The notes under the pieces are model-generated. The model worked only from the letters and a program-made list of their open reading frames with translations. It was not told the DNA's origin and ran no database searches. A stretch of 64,000 bases of DNA, from assembly GCF_007753095.1 (NCBI RefSeq), contig NZ_CP036348.1:1612001-1676000 (forward strand). Reading direction: 5' to 3'. Made by a program: the position numbers and the translations under genes. Of this stretch, positions 9,891 through 19,577 are shown one piece after another. The DNA comes from Rosistilla carotiformis. Lineage in GTDB: Bacteria; Planctomycetota; Planctomycetia; Pirellulales; Pirellulaceae. Within the stretch, counting starts at the first letter, position 1. Each line of letters begins with the position of its first letter.

Positions 9891-12800
9891 TGTTGTCTGA
9901 TTTTCGTTTTGCCAATCCAGAGTGGTCCGCGGCGATTTGGATCGTCCTGGCCGCCGTTGCGGTTTTGTTGTGGCTGGACCAACGCCGCGGCGACGTCTTG
10001 TCGCGGATGTTGTCCCCGACGATGCAATCGCGATTGGTTCGCCGCCCATCGCTGCTGCGACGCTGGGCCAGTATCGGTTGCTTGGGACTGGCGGGTTTAA
10101 GCGTCGTCGTCGCGTTAATGCGGCCGCAGTGGGGACTGCATTATGTCGAGACGCCCCGCGTGGGCGCTCAGGTGATGGTCTGCTTGGACGTCAGCAAATC
10201 GATGCTCGCCGAAGACACCGCGCCGAACCGCTTGGAACGTGCCAAAGCGGAACTCGCCGACCTGCTGACCTATCTCGATGGCGACCAAGTTGGTCTGATC
10301 GCTTTTGCCGGCCGCGCCAGCGTGTTGTGCCCGCTCACCCCCGACTTCGGCTTCTTTAAGTTGATCCTCGAAGGGGCGGGCCCCAACAGCGTTGGGCGGG
10401 GCGGAACGCGGCTGGAAGAACCGATCCGCAAAGCGATCGAAGGCTTCCGCAGCGAAAGCGATGTCTCCCGATTACTGGTCCTGATCACCGATGGCGAAGA
10501 CCACGATTCGCATCCGCTGGACGCGGCTAAGGCGGCCGCCGAGCGTGGCATCAAGATTTTGGCGATCGGTCTGGGGGACGAATCGGGAAGCGAGATCCGC
10601 ATCACCGATCCGAAAACCGGTGTCCAGGAGACAGTTCGCGATGCGAACGGCGATACCGTCGTCACGCGTCTCGACGGCCAGACGCTCCGCGACATGGCGC
10701 TAGCGACGCAGGGAGCCTACATTCCCGCCGGGACTGGCGTTTTGAACCTGCAATCGATCTACGACGCCCACATCGCGCCGCTGGTCCGCGGGCAATTGGA
10801 TGATCGTGGCCGCGCCGTCCGCAACGAAGCTTTTCAGTGGGCGCTGCTGTCGGCGCTGATCTTCCTGCTGGCCGGAACGGTCTTGGCCGGCGGATCGGCT
10901 GCCGCATCGCAAACGCTCGAACTCCCTTCGCTTCCGGCCGGCCAAAAGGCTGCCGCCGCGATCGCGCTGCTGGTCGTCGGTACCTGCATGGCGGTCCCCG
11001 CTGCGGCAGCCGAGGATACTCAATCTGTGGACGATCAAGCCGTCGCCGCGCAGCCGTCGACCGACGACTCCGCGGTTGCAGCCGTTGAGGCGAGTTCGGA
11101 TTCCGATGGCGAGGCGGAGGATTCGTTGGAGGATCGCGATCCGCGTTCGCTCTACAACGAAGGGATCGAAAAGATCAAAAGCGACTTCGACGGGGCTGAG
11201 CGTCTGCTTGTGGCGGCCCGCCGCGGCGCGGGGATCGACGGCGAGCTGCGGTTTCGGGCGACCTACAACATGGGCTGGGTCGAGATCGGCCGCGCTGATG
11301 AACTACTGGAAGAGAAGCCCGCCGAATCGCTGCGGCATCTCGAATCGGCGGCCGATTGGTTTCGGATGGCGATCGGTTTGCGCGACGACGACATTCAGGC
11401 CCGGCACAATCTGGAAGTGGTTCTTCGGCGGATCTTGGAGCTGCGTGACAGCCTGGCGAATCAGGACGATCGCGACGTGACGCAGCGGATCGACGCCTTG
11501 ATCGAAGCCCAGCGAGCGGTGGTTGGCAGCGCTGTCGCCTTGGTCCAGCGGATCTCCGCGATCGACGATCCCAACGCGACCGATGCGTTTCGCAACGAGT
11601 TCCGGCAACTGGCGGTGGAGCAGCGAAAGCAATTGGCCGATGCGCAATCGTTGACCGAGGTCGCGCGGGAGGAACTGGACGTGATCGACGGCAAACCGGA
11701 AGCCGATCGAACCGACGAACAGAAGCTCCGCGCGGCTCAACTGAACAACGTCCTGCACTACGTCAATCGAGCGAACCAACGGATGGGCGGCGCTCGCAGC
11801 CAGATGCGGTTGCGTCAGGCCGAGCGGGCATTTCGGCGATCCGCTTCGGCACTGGAAGAACTGAAACGCGCCCGCGACCAGTTGCGTCAGCCTGTCGAAG
11901 TCTTGGATCAGATTCTGGCTGATGCCACGACTGCTGCGCAGGGAACCTCGCTGCTCGCCGCGGATGGCGAACGCGGATCGGCCAAGAGTCCGCTCCCTGA
12001 AGCGAGCCCCACCACGCCGGCTTGGCTGAATCAAGAATACCTTCGCGAACGCCAGCAATCGGTCAGCGAACGAACGACCGAATTGTATCAGCGCCTGAAA
12101 GCGGGAGCCGATCAGCACGCGGCCGCTCCGCAAGATCAAGCCCCCGCGGCCGACGACGAAACGGCTGCCTTCATGGAATCGCTCCGCCAGGCCCTGCCGT
12201 CGCTGGAAGCTGGCGACGCTGCGATGGAACAAGCTGTGAAGGAATTGGACATTCCCAACTATCGCGCCGCCCTGGATCAACAGCGTCAGGGAATTGAAAG
12301 TTTGAGCGATGCCCGAGAGCGGTTCCTCGATCTCCGCGGGCTGATCGAATTGACGTACGCAACGCAAACGCAGATCTCTGCCATGCTGGATCCCAGTGCC
12401 GGCTTGCCCGAGCCGCCGGAAGATCTGACGGAAGAACCACCAGCGTTGACCGAAGACGACATCGCTCAGCGGCAATCGCTGGTCGAACCGCTGCAAACGC
12501 GTAACCGCACGCGATTGGATCGCTTGTCGGAATTGATCGCTAAGCAGAAACAGACGCTCTCCGCCGCCGCGAACGCCGATCCGGCAACGCCGCCAGCCGA
12601 CGACGCGCCCGATCCTGCCGCCGAACTGCAACGCTTCGAACTCGCGACTGAGTTGGCTGGCAAAGCGAAAGACGAAATGACCAAGGTGTTGGAAACGTTG
12701 GCCAAGGTGACGGCGGAAGAAGCTGAAGTTCCGGCTGCCGAATCGAAACAGGAGGCAAAGGAAACGGCAGATACCGCGGAGACGAAAGAGGAGCCAAAGG

Positions 12801-13705
12801 AAGCTGACGAATCGAAGGAGTCTACGGAGCCGAAGGAAACTGCGGAGCCAAGCGAGTCCGAATCGGAGGACGTGGAGAAGGAAGCAGATAAAGAAGCGGA
12901 AGCTGAGAAGCTGGAGCCGATGAAAACGGAGCCTAAGAAAACGGAGAGCGAAGCTTCCGAGAAAGCTGACGCCGATGAAGCGGCGATGGAACCGCAGCCC
13001 GCGGCGAGCGAGCCGTTTGCGTTGCCAAGCGGTCACGCTCAGGCAGCGGTCGAGCATTTGGAAGCGCTCCGCCGGCTGTTCTTCTCCGTCGTCGAACATC
13101 TCCGCGAAGCCGCGATGCAGCAGGCTCAATTGAACGACGAAACCCAACAGGTTGCCGGTTTGCAGGACGATCCGGCGGCGATGCGTCGATTGGGGCCGAT
13201 CTCGTTGGAGCAAGCCGAACTGAGCAACAAGGCGCAGCAGATCGCCGACGCGTTAAAGAAGCAAGCGGAACAGTCGCCGGAGTCGCCTGCCGGCCATCAG
13301 TTGTCGCCTCAGCAGACCGAAGAATTTGAGCAGGCGGGCCAACGCTATCGCGAGGCGGCTGGATTGGTGACCGCGGGGATGCAGTCGATGCAAGCCGTTG
13401 GCGACGCGTTGACCGAAGCGGATCCACAGGTCGAAGCCGCGAGAGAGCATCAAGATGAGGCGTTGACCAAGCTGGTCGAAGCGTTGCAATTATTGCAGCC
13501 GCCGCAGTCGGATCCGAACGATCAACCGCAGGATTCGGGCGAGGATCAGCAAGAGCAACAGCCGCAGGAGTCGGACCAGGGCGAACAGCCGCAGATGGAT
13601 TCGTCTAGCTTTTTGCAGGCCGTTCGCGACCGCGAGGCCCAGCGGCGTCGCGACCAGGAACGCAGCCGACGCCTGACCCGCGAACCGGTGGCCAAGGATT
13701 GGTAG
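9890..13705 (+). CDS. BatB-BatC fusion: VWA domain, membrane segments, TPR and long coiled-coil/Glu-rich tail
   Basis: This is a 1271-residue protein. Residues 10-85 hold two membrane helices; about 95-300 is a VWA domain with MIDAS DVSKS and TDGEDHDSH (BatB-like). Helices follow at about 316-335 and 355-373, the second followed by PAAAAE, which could be signal-cleavage-like. A TPR block (about 420-515) resembles BatC. The rest is long helical and low-complexity sequence, very Glu/Lys-rich at about 940-1045, ending in a Gln/Arg-rich tail and VAKDW. BatB and BatC are usually separate genes. The ATG at 9890 shares one base with the previous stop (TGATG); GTG at 9887 is an alternative. Confidence 0.85.
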   Translation: MLSDFRFANPEWSAAIWIVLAAVAVLLWLDQRRGDVLSRMLSPTMQSRLVRRPSLLRRWASIGCLGLAGLSVVVALMRPQWGLHYVETPRVGAQVMVCLDVSKSMLAEDTAPNRLERAKAELADLLTYLDGDQVGLIAFAGRASVLCPLTPDFGFFKLILEGAGPNSVGRGGTRLEEPIRKAIEGFRSESDVSRLLVLITDGEDHDSHPLDAAKAAAERGIKILAIGLGDESGSEIRITDPKTGVQETVRDANGDTVVTRLDGQTLRDMALATQGAYIPAGTGVLNLQSIYDAHIAPLVRGQLDDRGRAVRNEAFQWALLSALIFLLAGTVLAGGSAAASQTLELPSLPAGQKAAAAIALLVVGTCMAVPAAAAEDTQSVDDQAVAAQPSTDDSAVAAVEASSDSDGEAEDSLEDRDPRSLYNEGIEKIKSDFDGAERLLVAARRGAGIDGELRFRATYNMGWVEIGRADELLEEKPAESLRHLESAADWFRMAIGLRDDDIQARHNLEVVLRRILELRDSLANQDDRDVTQRIDALIEAQRAVVGSAVALVQRISAIDDPNATDAFRNEFRQLAVEQRKQLADAQSLTEVAREELDVIDGKPEADRTDEQKLRAAQLNNVLHYVNRANQRMGGARSQMRLRQAERAFRRSASALEELKRARDQLRQPVEVLDQILADATTAAQGTSLLAADGERGSAKSPLPEASPTTPAWLNQEYLRERQQSVSERTTELYQRLKAGADQHAAAPQDQAPAADDETAAFMESLRQALPSLEAGDAAMEQAVKELDIPNYRAALDQQRQGIESLSDARERFLDLRGLIELTYATQTQISAMLDPSAGLPEPPEDLTEEPPALTEDDIAQRQSLVEPLQTRNRTRLDRLSELIAKQKQTLSAAANADPATPPADDAPDPAAELQRFELATELAGKAKDEMTKVLETLAKVTAEEAEVPAAESKQEAKETADTAETKEEPKEADESKESTEPKETAEPSESESEDVEKEADKEAEAEKLEPMKTEPKKTESEASEKADADEAAMEPQPAASEPFALPSGHAQAAVEHLEALRRLFFSVVEHLREAAMQQAQLNDETQQVAGLQDDPAAMRRLGPISLEQAELSNKAQQIADALKKQAEQSPESPAGHQLSPQQTEEFEQAGQRYREAAGLVTAGMQSMQAVGDALTEADPQVEAAREHQDEALTKLVEALQLLQPPQSDPNDQPQDSGEDQQEQQPQESDQGEQPQMDSSSFLQAVRDREAQRRRDQERSRRLTREPVAKDW

Positions 13706-13928
13706 ACGGTCGACGGCGGTTCGATTTTGGAGTCCCTGATCCGGTGTCGAAGGGTTCGCGCACCAACTGCTGAAAAAAGATCCGAAAGCATGGTTTACAG
13801 GATACCTTCATCGAATCTACAATCGGCGAAAACTTGGTGCTGTGGTTTCGCCGGATCGGCTTGGAATGGCAGCTCCCAGGGCAATGCCTTCCATCGATCT
13901 CGATGGTTTGGTTAAATAAAATCAAGCA
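13706..13928. other. Intergenic region after the Bat operon
   Basis: This region holds a 16-bp near-palindrome at 13891-13906 (CCATCGA-TC-TCGATGG) followed by TTTGGTT, a weak terminator candidate for the Bat operon. No open frame with coding character was seen. Confidence 0.35.
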
Positions 13929-13957
13929 TTGAACGATTGTTTCCGAAGTAATAAAAT
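13929..13957 (+). promoter_or_regulatory. Sigma-70-type promoter of tRNA-Leu
   Basis: TTGAAC at 13929-13934 and TAAAAT at 13952-13957 are separated by 17 bp. Transcription would begin near 13964, about 43 bases before the mature tRNA end. The fit to consensus is good, but it was found by eye. Confidence 0.6.
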
Positions 13958-14006
13958 CGGAATCCAATTGGCGTTGTGAAAATGACGCAACAGTTTTTGA
14001 AGACAT

Positions 14007-14090
14007 GCGGGCGTGGCGGAATTGGCAGACGCGCAAGATTCAGGTTCTTGTTCTCGCAAGGGAGTGGAGGTTCGATTCCTCTCGCCCGCA
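14007..14090 (+). tRNA. tRNA-Leu (anticodon CAG)
   Basis: This 84-nt tRNA has acceptor stem GCGGGCG/CGCCCGC, a D-arm with AATTGGCAGA in the loop, anticodon arm CAAGA-TTCAGGT-TCTTG giving anticodon CAG, a long class II variable arm (TCTC..GGGA), T-arm GGAGG-TTCGATT-CCTCT, and discriminator A. The 3' CCA is not encoded (CTA follows). It decodes CUG codons, frequent in this GC-rich DNA. Confidence 0.95.
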
Positions 14091-14118
14091 CTATTCTTAA
14101 ACTCTTTCTTGGTCGCAG

Positions 14119-15660
14119 ATGAAACTTGTCGTCCTCCACAATCACTTTGATCGTGGCGATGTCACGCAAGTGGTTCTAAATCATCTGCAAGCTTTGGCCG
14201 CCAGCGAGCTTCCGATCGATCGAGTGTTGTTGCTGCACGGTGGTCGCGACGCGGGCCTTTCCGATTTGCAAAGCCTTCGTTTCCCCGTCGATGCGATTTC
14301 AGTCGACGCTCTCTCGGATGATTCTTCGTCGATCGATCAGTCACAGGCTTTGACCGACCAGATCGCCCAAGCGATCACCGCTGCCGGTGGATCTCGCGAC
14401 GACACCCTGCTCCATTTTCATAACCACAGCCTCGGTGAGCACCTGTTGCTTCCCGAAGCTGTCGCCCAGCTGGCCGAAGCGGGCTGGCCGATCGTATTGC
14501 AGATCCACGATTTTGCTGAAGACTATTCGTCCGCAAACTATCAACGCTGGATCCCGTCGCTCGCTGCGCAGACGCCCGATGCGGTCGAACGCCATCTCTA
14601 TCCGCAAGCTCCCAATTTGCATTACGTCGCTGCGACGCAGCGCGATCGCAGTCTGTTGTCGTCGCTGGGCGTTGCTGATACTGCTTTGCATCGATTGCCC
14701 CCGATCGCGCCGGCGATTCTTGAAAGCCAACTCGATCAAGCGGCTGCGAAACGCAAGTTGACCGCGGCGTTGGATCTCGATGCGGACAAGCCGCTGGGGA
14801 TCTATCCGGCATGTGGCAGCCGAGCCAAGAATATCGGCGAACTGCTGCTGTGGAGTGCGGTTTGCGACGAGGCAACGTTTGCGATCGCGGCGCCCCCCAC
14901 CGATCCGATCGATCAAAAGATGTACGCGATGTGGTCGACTTTCGCCCGCAACCAGCAACTGCCGGTGCGATTCGACGCGGAGCTTGTCGAAGGTATCTCG
15001 CGAGCCGAATTGCTGGCCGCTGCCGATTTCTTGTTCACGTCGAGCGTCGCCGAAAACGGAGCGTCTGTTTTCCTGGAAGCCATGTTGGCCGGATGCCCGC
15101 TGCGAGGTCGCGACCTTCCAGCGGTGACCGACGATCTCCGCGCCGCGGGTTGTGAATTCCCCGGCCTTGCCCCGTCGCTTTCGATCCCGGCTGCTGTGAT
15201 CGGGCAATCGGCTCAGCCACAGATCTGGGAAGCCTATTGTGCCGCGTGGGGTTGGTTGCCCGACGGATTTATCGACGCCTTGGACTTGGAGTCGGTCGAT
15301 CGCGGTCCGATCGTCGGCGACATCGATTTTGCCCGTTTGCCGATCGGTCTGCAGGCGCGAGCGATCGTCGCGGCGAAATCCGATCGCAAGCTGGCTGGCC
15401 AAATTCGCGACGCCAATCCCATCATGCACGACCTGCCCGCAGCACCCGGCGACCCGCAGCCGCATCTCGCTGCCAACGCGCAGCGAGCGGCCGAAGCGTT
15501 CAACGAATCGGCGCTCGTCGATCGGTTGACGCAAATCTATCGAGCCGCCTTGCAGAGCGATCGCGATGCCGGAACGACGGCTCCCACCAGCGCCGGGCGT
15601 TTGTTCGTTCAGTTGGCCAGCTACGAAGCCTTTACGCCGTGTCGCACGATCGAATTGTGA
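14119..15660 (+). CDS. Putative glycosyltransferase (GT-B, GT4-like)
   Basis: This 513-residue cytoplasmic protein starts with an N-terminal Rossmann-like motif (KLVVLHNHFDRGDVTQVV), as in GT4 enzymes that bind the acceptor there. The C-terminal half has a DKPLGIYPACGSRAKNIGEL segment and then ELVEGISRAELLAAADFLFTSS-AENGASVFLEAML, which resembles the sugar-nucleotide-binding E-x7-E region of GT4 folds. The substrate is unknown. It begins 28 bp after tRNA-Leu and may share its transcript. No membrane segment was seen. Confidence 0.6.
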   Translation: MKLVVLHNHFDRGDVTQVVLNHLQALAASELPIDRVLLLHGGRDAGLSDLQSLRFPVDAISVDALSDDSSSIDQSQALTDQIAQAITAAGGSRDDTLLHFHNHSLGEHLLLPEAVAQLAEAGWPIVLQIHDFAEDYSSANYQRWIPSLAAQTPDAVERHLYPQAPNLHYVAATQRDRSLLSSLGVADTALHRLPPIAPAILESQLDQAAAKRKLTAALDLDADKPLGIYPACGSRAKNIGELLLWSAVCDEATFAIAAPPTDPIDQKMYAMWSTFARNQQLPVRFDAELVEGISRAELLAAADFLFTSSVAENGASVFLEAMLAGCPLRGRDLPAVTDDLRAAGCEFPGLAPSLSIPAAVIGQSAQPQIWEAYCAAWGWLPDGFIDALDLESVDRGPIVGDIDFARLPIGLQARAIVAAKSDRKLAGQIRDANPIMHDLPAAPGDPQPHLAANAQRAAEAFNESALVDRLTQIYRAALQSDRDAGTTAPTSAGRLFVQLASYEAFTPCRTIEL

Positions 15661-15695
15661 TCGCTTGACGTCACTGCGATACCGCCACCTGCACG

Positions 15696-15891
15696 GCCCT
15701 CCCCGAACCTCGCTGCGCTGGTTCGACCCTCCCATGCAAACTGCGTTTGCGGGAGGGTGAAGCGTTCCACTTCACTCGCTCGGCGGAGCCGGGAGGGTGA
15801 AACGCGATGTAAGCAGCTGTGTATTGCACCCTCTCGGGCGGAGCCTGGGAGGGTCGGAAAACGAGGGTTTAGCAAGTTTTTCGGGGAGGGC
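15696..15891. repeat. MITE-like palindromic element with 12-bp terminal inverted repeats
   Basis: Perfect 12-bp terminal inverted repeats bound this 196-bp element: GCCCTCCCCGAA at 15696-15707 and its complement at 15880-15891. Inside is a strong hairpin, ACCCTCCC-AT-GCAAAC / GTTTGC-GGGAGGGT (15726-15758), and further GGGAGGGT copies at 15791 and 15847, the last pairing with ACCCTC upstream. No target-site duplication is obvious. It sits between two + strand genes and carries no ORF of its own. Confidence 0.6.
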
Positions 15892-16050
15892 GTTACGACG
15901 GATCAAAGACCGCAGGGCACGGTTCCGCGCTTGAGCTGCCTGAAAAATTGGTCGGTGAAAACTGAAAATGCTCGAAACCGATCGGCTTGGCTGGTACTTT
16001 GGTGCCTTGAGAAAACACCTCCAATTCATTGATATCCGTGAGTTCCCAAC

Positions 16051-17262
16051 ATGCCTCGCCCCTTGATATTCGCTCTGCTTCCACTGATCTGCTGTTTGAC
16101 ATGCTTTGCCCACCGCGCCCGTGCCGATGATTCGCTTACCCTCGATCCGGCGAATTCAATCCTTCGCGGTGATTTCCAGAATGCGCGGATTCTGTTCGAA
16201 CGAGAGCATCGTGGGCACGTCGCCTTCATCGGCGGATCGATCACCGAAATGAACGGCTATCGCCCGATGGTGATGGAGTCGCTGCAGGAACGTTTTCCCG
16301 ATACCAAGTTCAAGTTCACCGACGCCGGAATTTCGTCGACCTGTTCAACGACCGGCGCCTTCCGGCTGCAACGCGATGTATTGGACAAGGGGCCCGTCGA
16401 TCTGTTTTTTGTCGAATTCGCCGTCAACGACGATCAGGACGCGATGCACTCGCGCGACGCCGCGATTCGCGGGATGGAGGGGATCATTCGCCACGCCCGA
16501 TTGCACAATCCAAACGCCGATATCGTGCTGACCTACTTTGTGAATCCGGGAATGTTGGCCACGTCGCAGCAGCAGAAAACTCCGCTCTCGATCGCCGCTC
16601 ATGAAGCGGTTGCCGAACATTATAAGATCCCCGCGATTCGACTGGCTCGACAGGTTGCCAGCAGCATCTCCGCGGGCGATCTCAGCTGGGAAGTTTACGG
16701 TGGCACGCATCCCAAACCGGCGGGAAATCGGATCGCCGCTGATCTGATCGACCAATTGATGGATGTCGCTTGGAAAGGTGACAGGAATGCAAAGGGCGCG
16801 AACATCATGCCTCATCCGTTGCCCGAGCCGATGGATGTGGACAGCTACTTCCGCGGCCGATTGTTGGACGTCGCTGACGCCGATCTGACGGCAAAAGCGA
16901 CGGTCAAGATTCCCGGTTGGGATGCGATTCCCGGGGGCAAGCGAAGCCGCTTCACCAGCGAACGGCTGTTGTGTCTGGAGGGTGCGGGAGCGGAATGCTC
17001 GTTGAAATTCAGCGGCACGGCGATCGGAGCTTATGTGTTGGCGGGACCCGATGCGGCAACGGTCGAAGTGAGTATCGACGGCGGCGCTTTCCAGCCGGTC
17101 GAACTCTACCACCATCACAGCAAAGGGCTGCACTACCCGCGGACAGTGATGTTCGCCACCGATTTAAGGAACGACTCGCATCAGATCAAATTGAGAGTTG
17201 CTGCGTCGCCGGAGCATCCCGAACGGCAGGTCGCGCGGATCTTAAACTTCGTCGCCAATTGA
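16051..17262 (+). CDS. Secreted SGNH/GDSL-family hydrolase
   Basis: This 403-residue protein has a signal peptide (cleavage after HRARA, about residue 25). The SGNH domain shows block I GGSIT with nucleophile Ser63, an AGISST segment, VEFAVNDD (block III Asn) and GGTHPKPAGN (block V, catalytic Asp replaced by Thr, His kept; about residues 219-228). A C-terminal ~140-residue jelly-roll-like region (LLCLEGAGAECSLKFSGTAI) may bind carbohydrate. It probably deacetylates or esterolyses a polysaccharide outside the cytoplasm. It is convergent with arsJ, 26 bp apart. Confidence 0.8.
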   Translation: MPRPLIFALLPLICCLTCFAHRARADDSLTLDPANSILRGDFQNARILFEREHRGHVAFIGGSITEMNGYRPMVMESLQERFPDTKFKFTDAGISSTCSTTGAFRLQRDVLDKGPVDLFFVEFAVNDDQDAMHSRDAAIRGMEGIIRHARLHNPNADIVLTYFVNPGMLATSQQQKTPLSIAAHEAVAEHYKIPAIRLARQVASSISAGDLSWEVYGGTHPKPAGNRIAADLIDQLMDVAWKGDRNAKGANIMPHPLPEPMDVDSYFRGRLLDVADADLTAKATVKIPGWDAIPGGKRSRFTSERLLCLEGAGAECSLKFSGTAIGAYVLAGPDAATVEVSIDGGAFQPVELYHHHSKGLHYPRTVMFATDLRNDSHQIKLRVAASPEHPERQVARILNFVAN

Positions 17263-17288
17263 TCTGGTTTGGATTGTTTTGCCACGAA

Positions 17289-18518
17289 CTAGCCGGCGAC
17301 CTCAGGGATCGGGGACCGCTGTGCGACGGGCAGGTAGAGCGTTAGCGCAGCGGCGGCCAGCACCAGCGCGGTCGAGGTCCATAGGCATCCGGGCAATCCG
17401 CCGACCAGAAACATCACGCCCGACAAAAGCGTTCCGACTAGCCGACCGCAGGCGTTGGCCATGTAGTAGAAGCCGACGTTTAAGGCGACTTTGTCGGAGT
17501 CGGTGTAGGCGAGGATGAGGTAAGACTGAACCGATGAATTGACGGCGAACACAAATCCGAAAACGGTGAGTCCGATCAGGATGCTGGCCGACGGATGGAA
17601 GTTCATTTGGATCGCAAGGGACAGCAACAGCGAGACCAGAAACAGCGCGAAGCCCCAGGTCTGAGCAGCGCGGGCGGCGCCGGCTGATCGGTTGATGAAT
17701 CGAGGGGCCGACGCCTGCACGATTCCATATCCGATCACCCAAGCAGCCAGGAAGCCGCCGACTCCGGCATCGCTCCAACCGAGCTGCGATGCGAGGAAGA
17801 CGGGCAGACCGACGACGAACCAAACATCGCGTGCTCCAAACAGGAAGAACCTCGCGAACGATAGGATGTTGATCTCGCGGCTCTTGGAGAACAGCTCGCG
17901 AAACTTGACCTTCGCCTTGGTCTTCCCCATATCCGCTTTTAGCATGGCGGCCGATAGTACCAGCACCACCGCCAACGCGGCGGCCATCGCCCGCAGCGAT
18001 GGGGCGAACCCAAGCCACTGCAGCAGCACGCCGCCGAGCAGGAAGCCGAACCCTTTGAGTGCGTTTTTGCTGCCGGTGAGGATGGCGACCCATTTGAACA
18101 ACCGCGACTCGGTCTCCGCCGCATCGCTCCCCTGTACGATCAGCTTGACCGCGCTTTTGGAGCTCATCTTCGTCAGATCTTTCGCCACCCCGGAGATCGC
18201 TTGGCTGGTCATCACATAAGCGACCGAAAGCCATGCGACCCAGTCCTGTTGGACAAACGAAAGCATCGTCAGGGCGACGATCTGCGACGCCAAGCCGGCA
18301 AACAGCGTCACGCGCAGGCCGTATCGTGCGGCGATCCAGCCGCCGAACAGATTGGTGATGATGCCGCAGAATTCGTACAGCAGGAAGAGGAACGCGAGGT
18401 TGACTGGAGAGTAGCCAAGCTGGTGAAAGTGCAGCAGCACCAACATCCGCAAGGCGCCATCGGTCAGCGTGAATCCCCAGTAGGCGGCCGTCACTAGGCC
18501 GTAGCTCTTCTTGTCCAT
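17289..18518 (-). CDS. arsJ: Organoarsenical efflux permease ArsJ (MFS)
   Basis: This 409-residue, 12-helix MFS protein begins SYGLVTAAYWGFTLTDGALR and contains SGVAKDLTKMSSKSAVK, both diagnostic of ArsJ. ArsJ exports 1-arseno-3-phosphoglycerate, made from arsenate by the partner GAPDH; the compound breaks down outside, so the pair gives arsenate resistance without reduction. It is the last gene of arsR-gapdh-arsJ, 33 bp after gapdh. I chose ATG 18518, which matches the family N-terminus; an in-frame GTG at 18536 would add six residues. Confidence 0.9.
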   Translation of the reverse strand: MDKKSYGLVTAAYWGFTLTDGALRMLVLLHFHQLGYSPVNLAFLFLLYEFCGIITNLFGGWIAARYGLRVTLFAGLASQIVALTMLSFVQQDWVAWLSVAYVMTSQAISGVAKDLTKMSSKSAVKLIVQGSDAAETESRLFKWVAILTGSKNALKGFGFLLGGVLLQWLGFAPSLRAMAAALAVVLVLSAAMLKADMGKTKAKVKFRELFSKSREINILSFARFFLFGARDVWFVVGLPVFLASQLGWSDAGVGGFLAAWVIGYGIVQASAPRFINRSAGAARAAQTWGFALFLVSLLLSLAIQMNFHPSASILIGLTVFGFVFAVNSSVQSYLILAYTDSDKVALNVGFYYMANACGRLVGTLLSGVMFLVGGLPGCLWTSTALVLAAAALTLYLPVAQRSPIPEVAG

Positions 18519-18551
18519 ATCGCTCGTTCCATCCACTTGAGGTGCGTGCCG

Positions 18552-19577
18552 CTACGCCGGTTGATTCGCTGGCAAACGGTTGGCAACTTTCTTTACCAAC
18601 TCCATCATCCGGTTGGCGTATCCAACCTCGTTGTCGTACCAAACGAGAATCTTCACCATCGTCTCATCGATCATCATCGTCGACGGACCGTCGACAATTC
18701 CCGAGCGGACGTCATTGACGTAATCGGCCGAGACGAGCGGTTTGGACTCAAACCCCAAAATCCCTTGCAGCGTGCTTTGGGAAGCTTCTCGCAGCAATGA
18801 ATTCACCTCTTCCGCAGTCGACGGTCGTTGCAGCTCGAACACGCAATCGGTCAACGAAGAGCTCAACAACGGCACGCGAACCGCCAACCCGTTCAGCTTC
18901 CCTTCCAGTTCTGGGTAGATCATCGTGATCGCTTTTGCGGAACCGGTAGTGGTTGGGATCAGCGAGTTCAAGGCGGAACGTGCGCGCCGCAGGTCGACGT
19001 GGGGCGCGTCGACGATGACCTGCGTATTGGTGACGTCGTGCAGTGTTGTGATCACGCCATGCTTGATCCCAATCTGTTCGTGGACCACTTTGACGACCGG
19101 AGCCAGGCAGTTCGTGGTGCAGGACGCCGCGGTCAACAGATGGTGTTCGTCAGGATTGTAGAGGTGGTCGTTGCATCCCATCACAACGTTCAACGCACCC
19201 TCTTTCACTGGCGCGGCGACGACAACTTTCTGAACACCCTGTTCGAAGTAGGGGGCCAGCGTTTCGGGAGTGCGGAATTTCCCCGAGCTTTCGACGACGA
19301 TGTCGACGCCCATGTCGCGCCATGGCACTTCGCCCGGCGTGCTGTAGCTGGAGAAGCCGACGCGCTTGCCATCGACATGGATGGCGTCGTCGGACGAATC
19401 GATCTCTCCACCCCAACGGCCATGGACCGTGTCGAATTCCAGCAGATGCGCCGCGGCGACGGCGCCTCCTTTGACTTCGTTGACGTGAACGATCTCGAAG
19501 TCGGGCCAATCCCAAGCGGCGCGAAAACCGAGCCGTCCCATTCGACCAAATCCGTTGATTCCAATTCGGATACTCAT
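18552..19577 (-). CDS. ArsJ-associated glyceraldehyde-3-phosphate dehydrogenase
   Basis: This 341-residue GAPDH has the NAD-binding [14 protein letters not shown] start, the active-site motif [10 protein letters not shown] (Cys153), and [16 protein letters not shown] at the end. Its place between arsR and arsJ identifies it as the arsenate-detoxifying paralogue that forms 1-arseno-3-phosphoglycerate from glyceraldehyde-3-phosphate, NAD+ and arsenate. It is not proof that the enzyme lacks a glycolytic role. Its ATG overlaps the arsR stop (ATGA), so translation is likely coupled. Confidence 0.92.
   Translation of the reverse strand: MSIRIGINGFGRMGRLGFRAAWDWPDFEIVHVNEVKGGAVAAAHLLEFDTVHGRWGGEIDSSDDAIHVDGKRVGFSSYSTPGEVPWRDMGVDIVVESSGKFRTPETLAPYFEQGVQKVVVAAPVKEGALNVVMGCNDHLYNPDEHHLLTAASCTTNCLAPVVKVVHEQIGIKHGVITTLHDVTNTQVIVDAPHVDLRRARSALNSLIPTTTGSAKAITMIYPELEGKLNGLAVRVPLLSSSLTDCVFELQRPSTAEEVNSLLREASQSTLQGILGFESKPLVSADYVNDVRSGIVDGPSTMMIDETMVKILVWYDNEVGYANRMMELVKKVANRLPANQPA

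Noticed and set aside
11303-13213. 636-residue minus-strand ORF opposite the BatB-C fusion
   Set aside because: It is an antisense frame kept open by high GC codon bias; its translation is Arg/Phe-rich low complexity without homology, while the + strand has clear domains.
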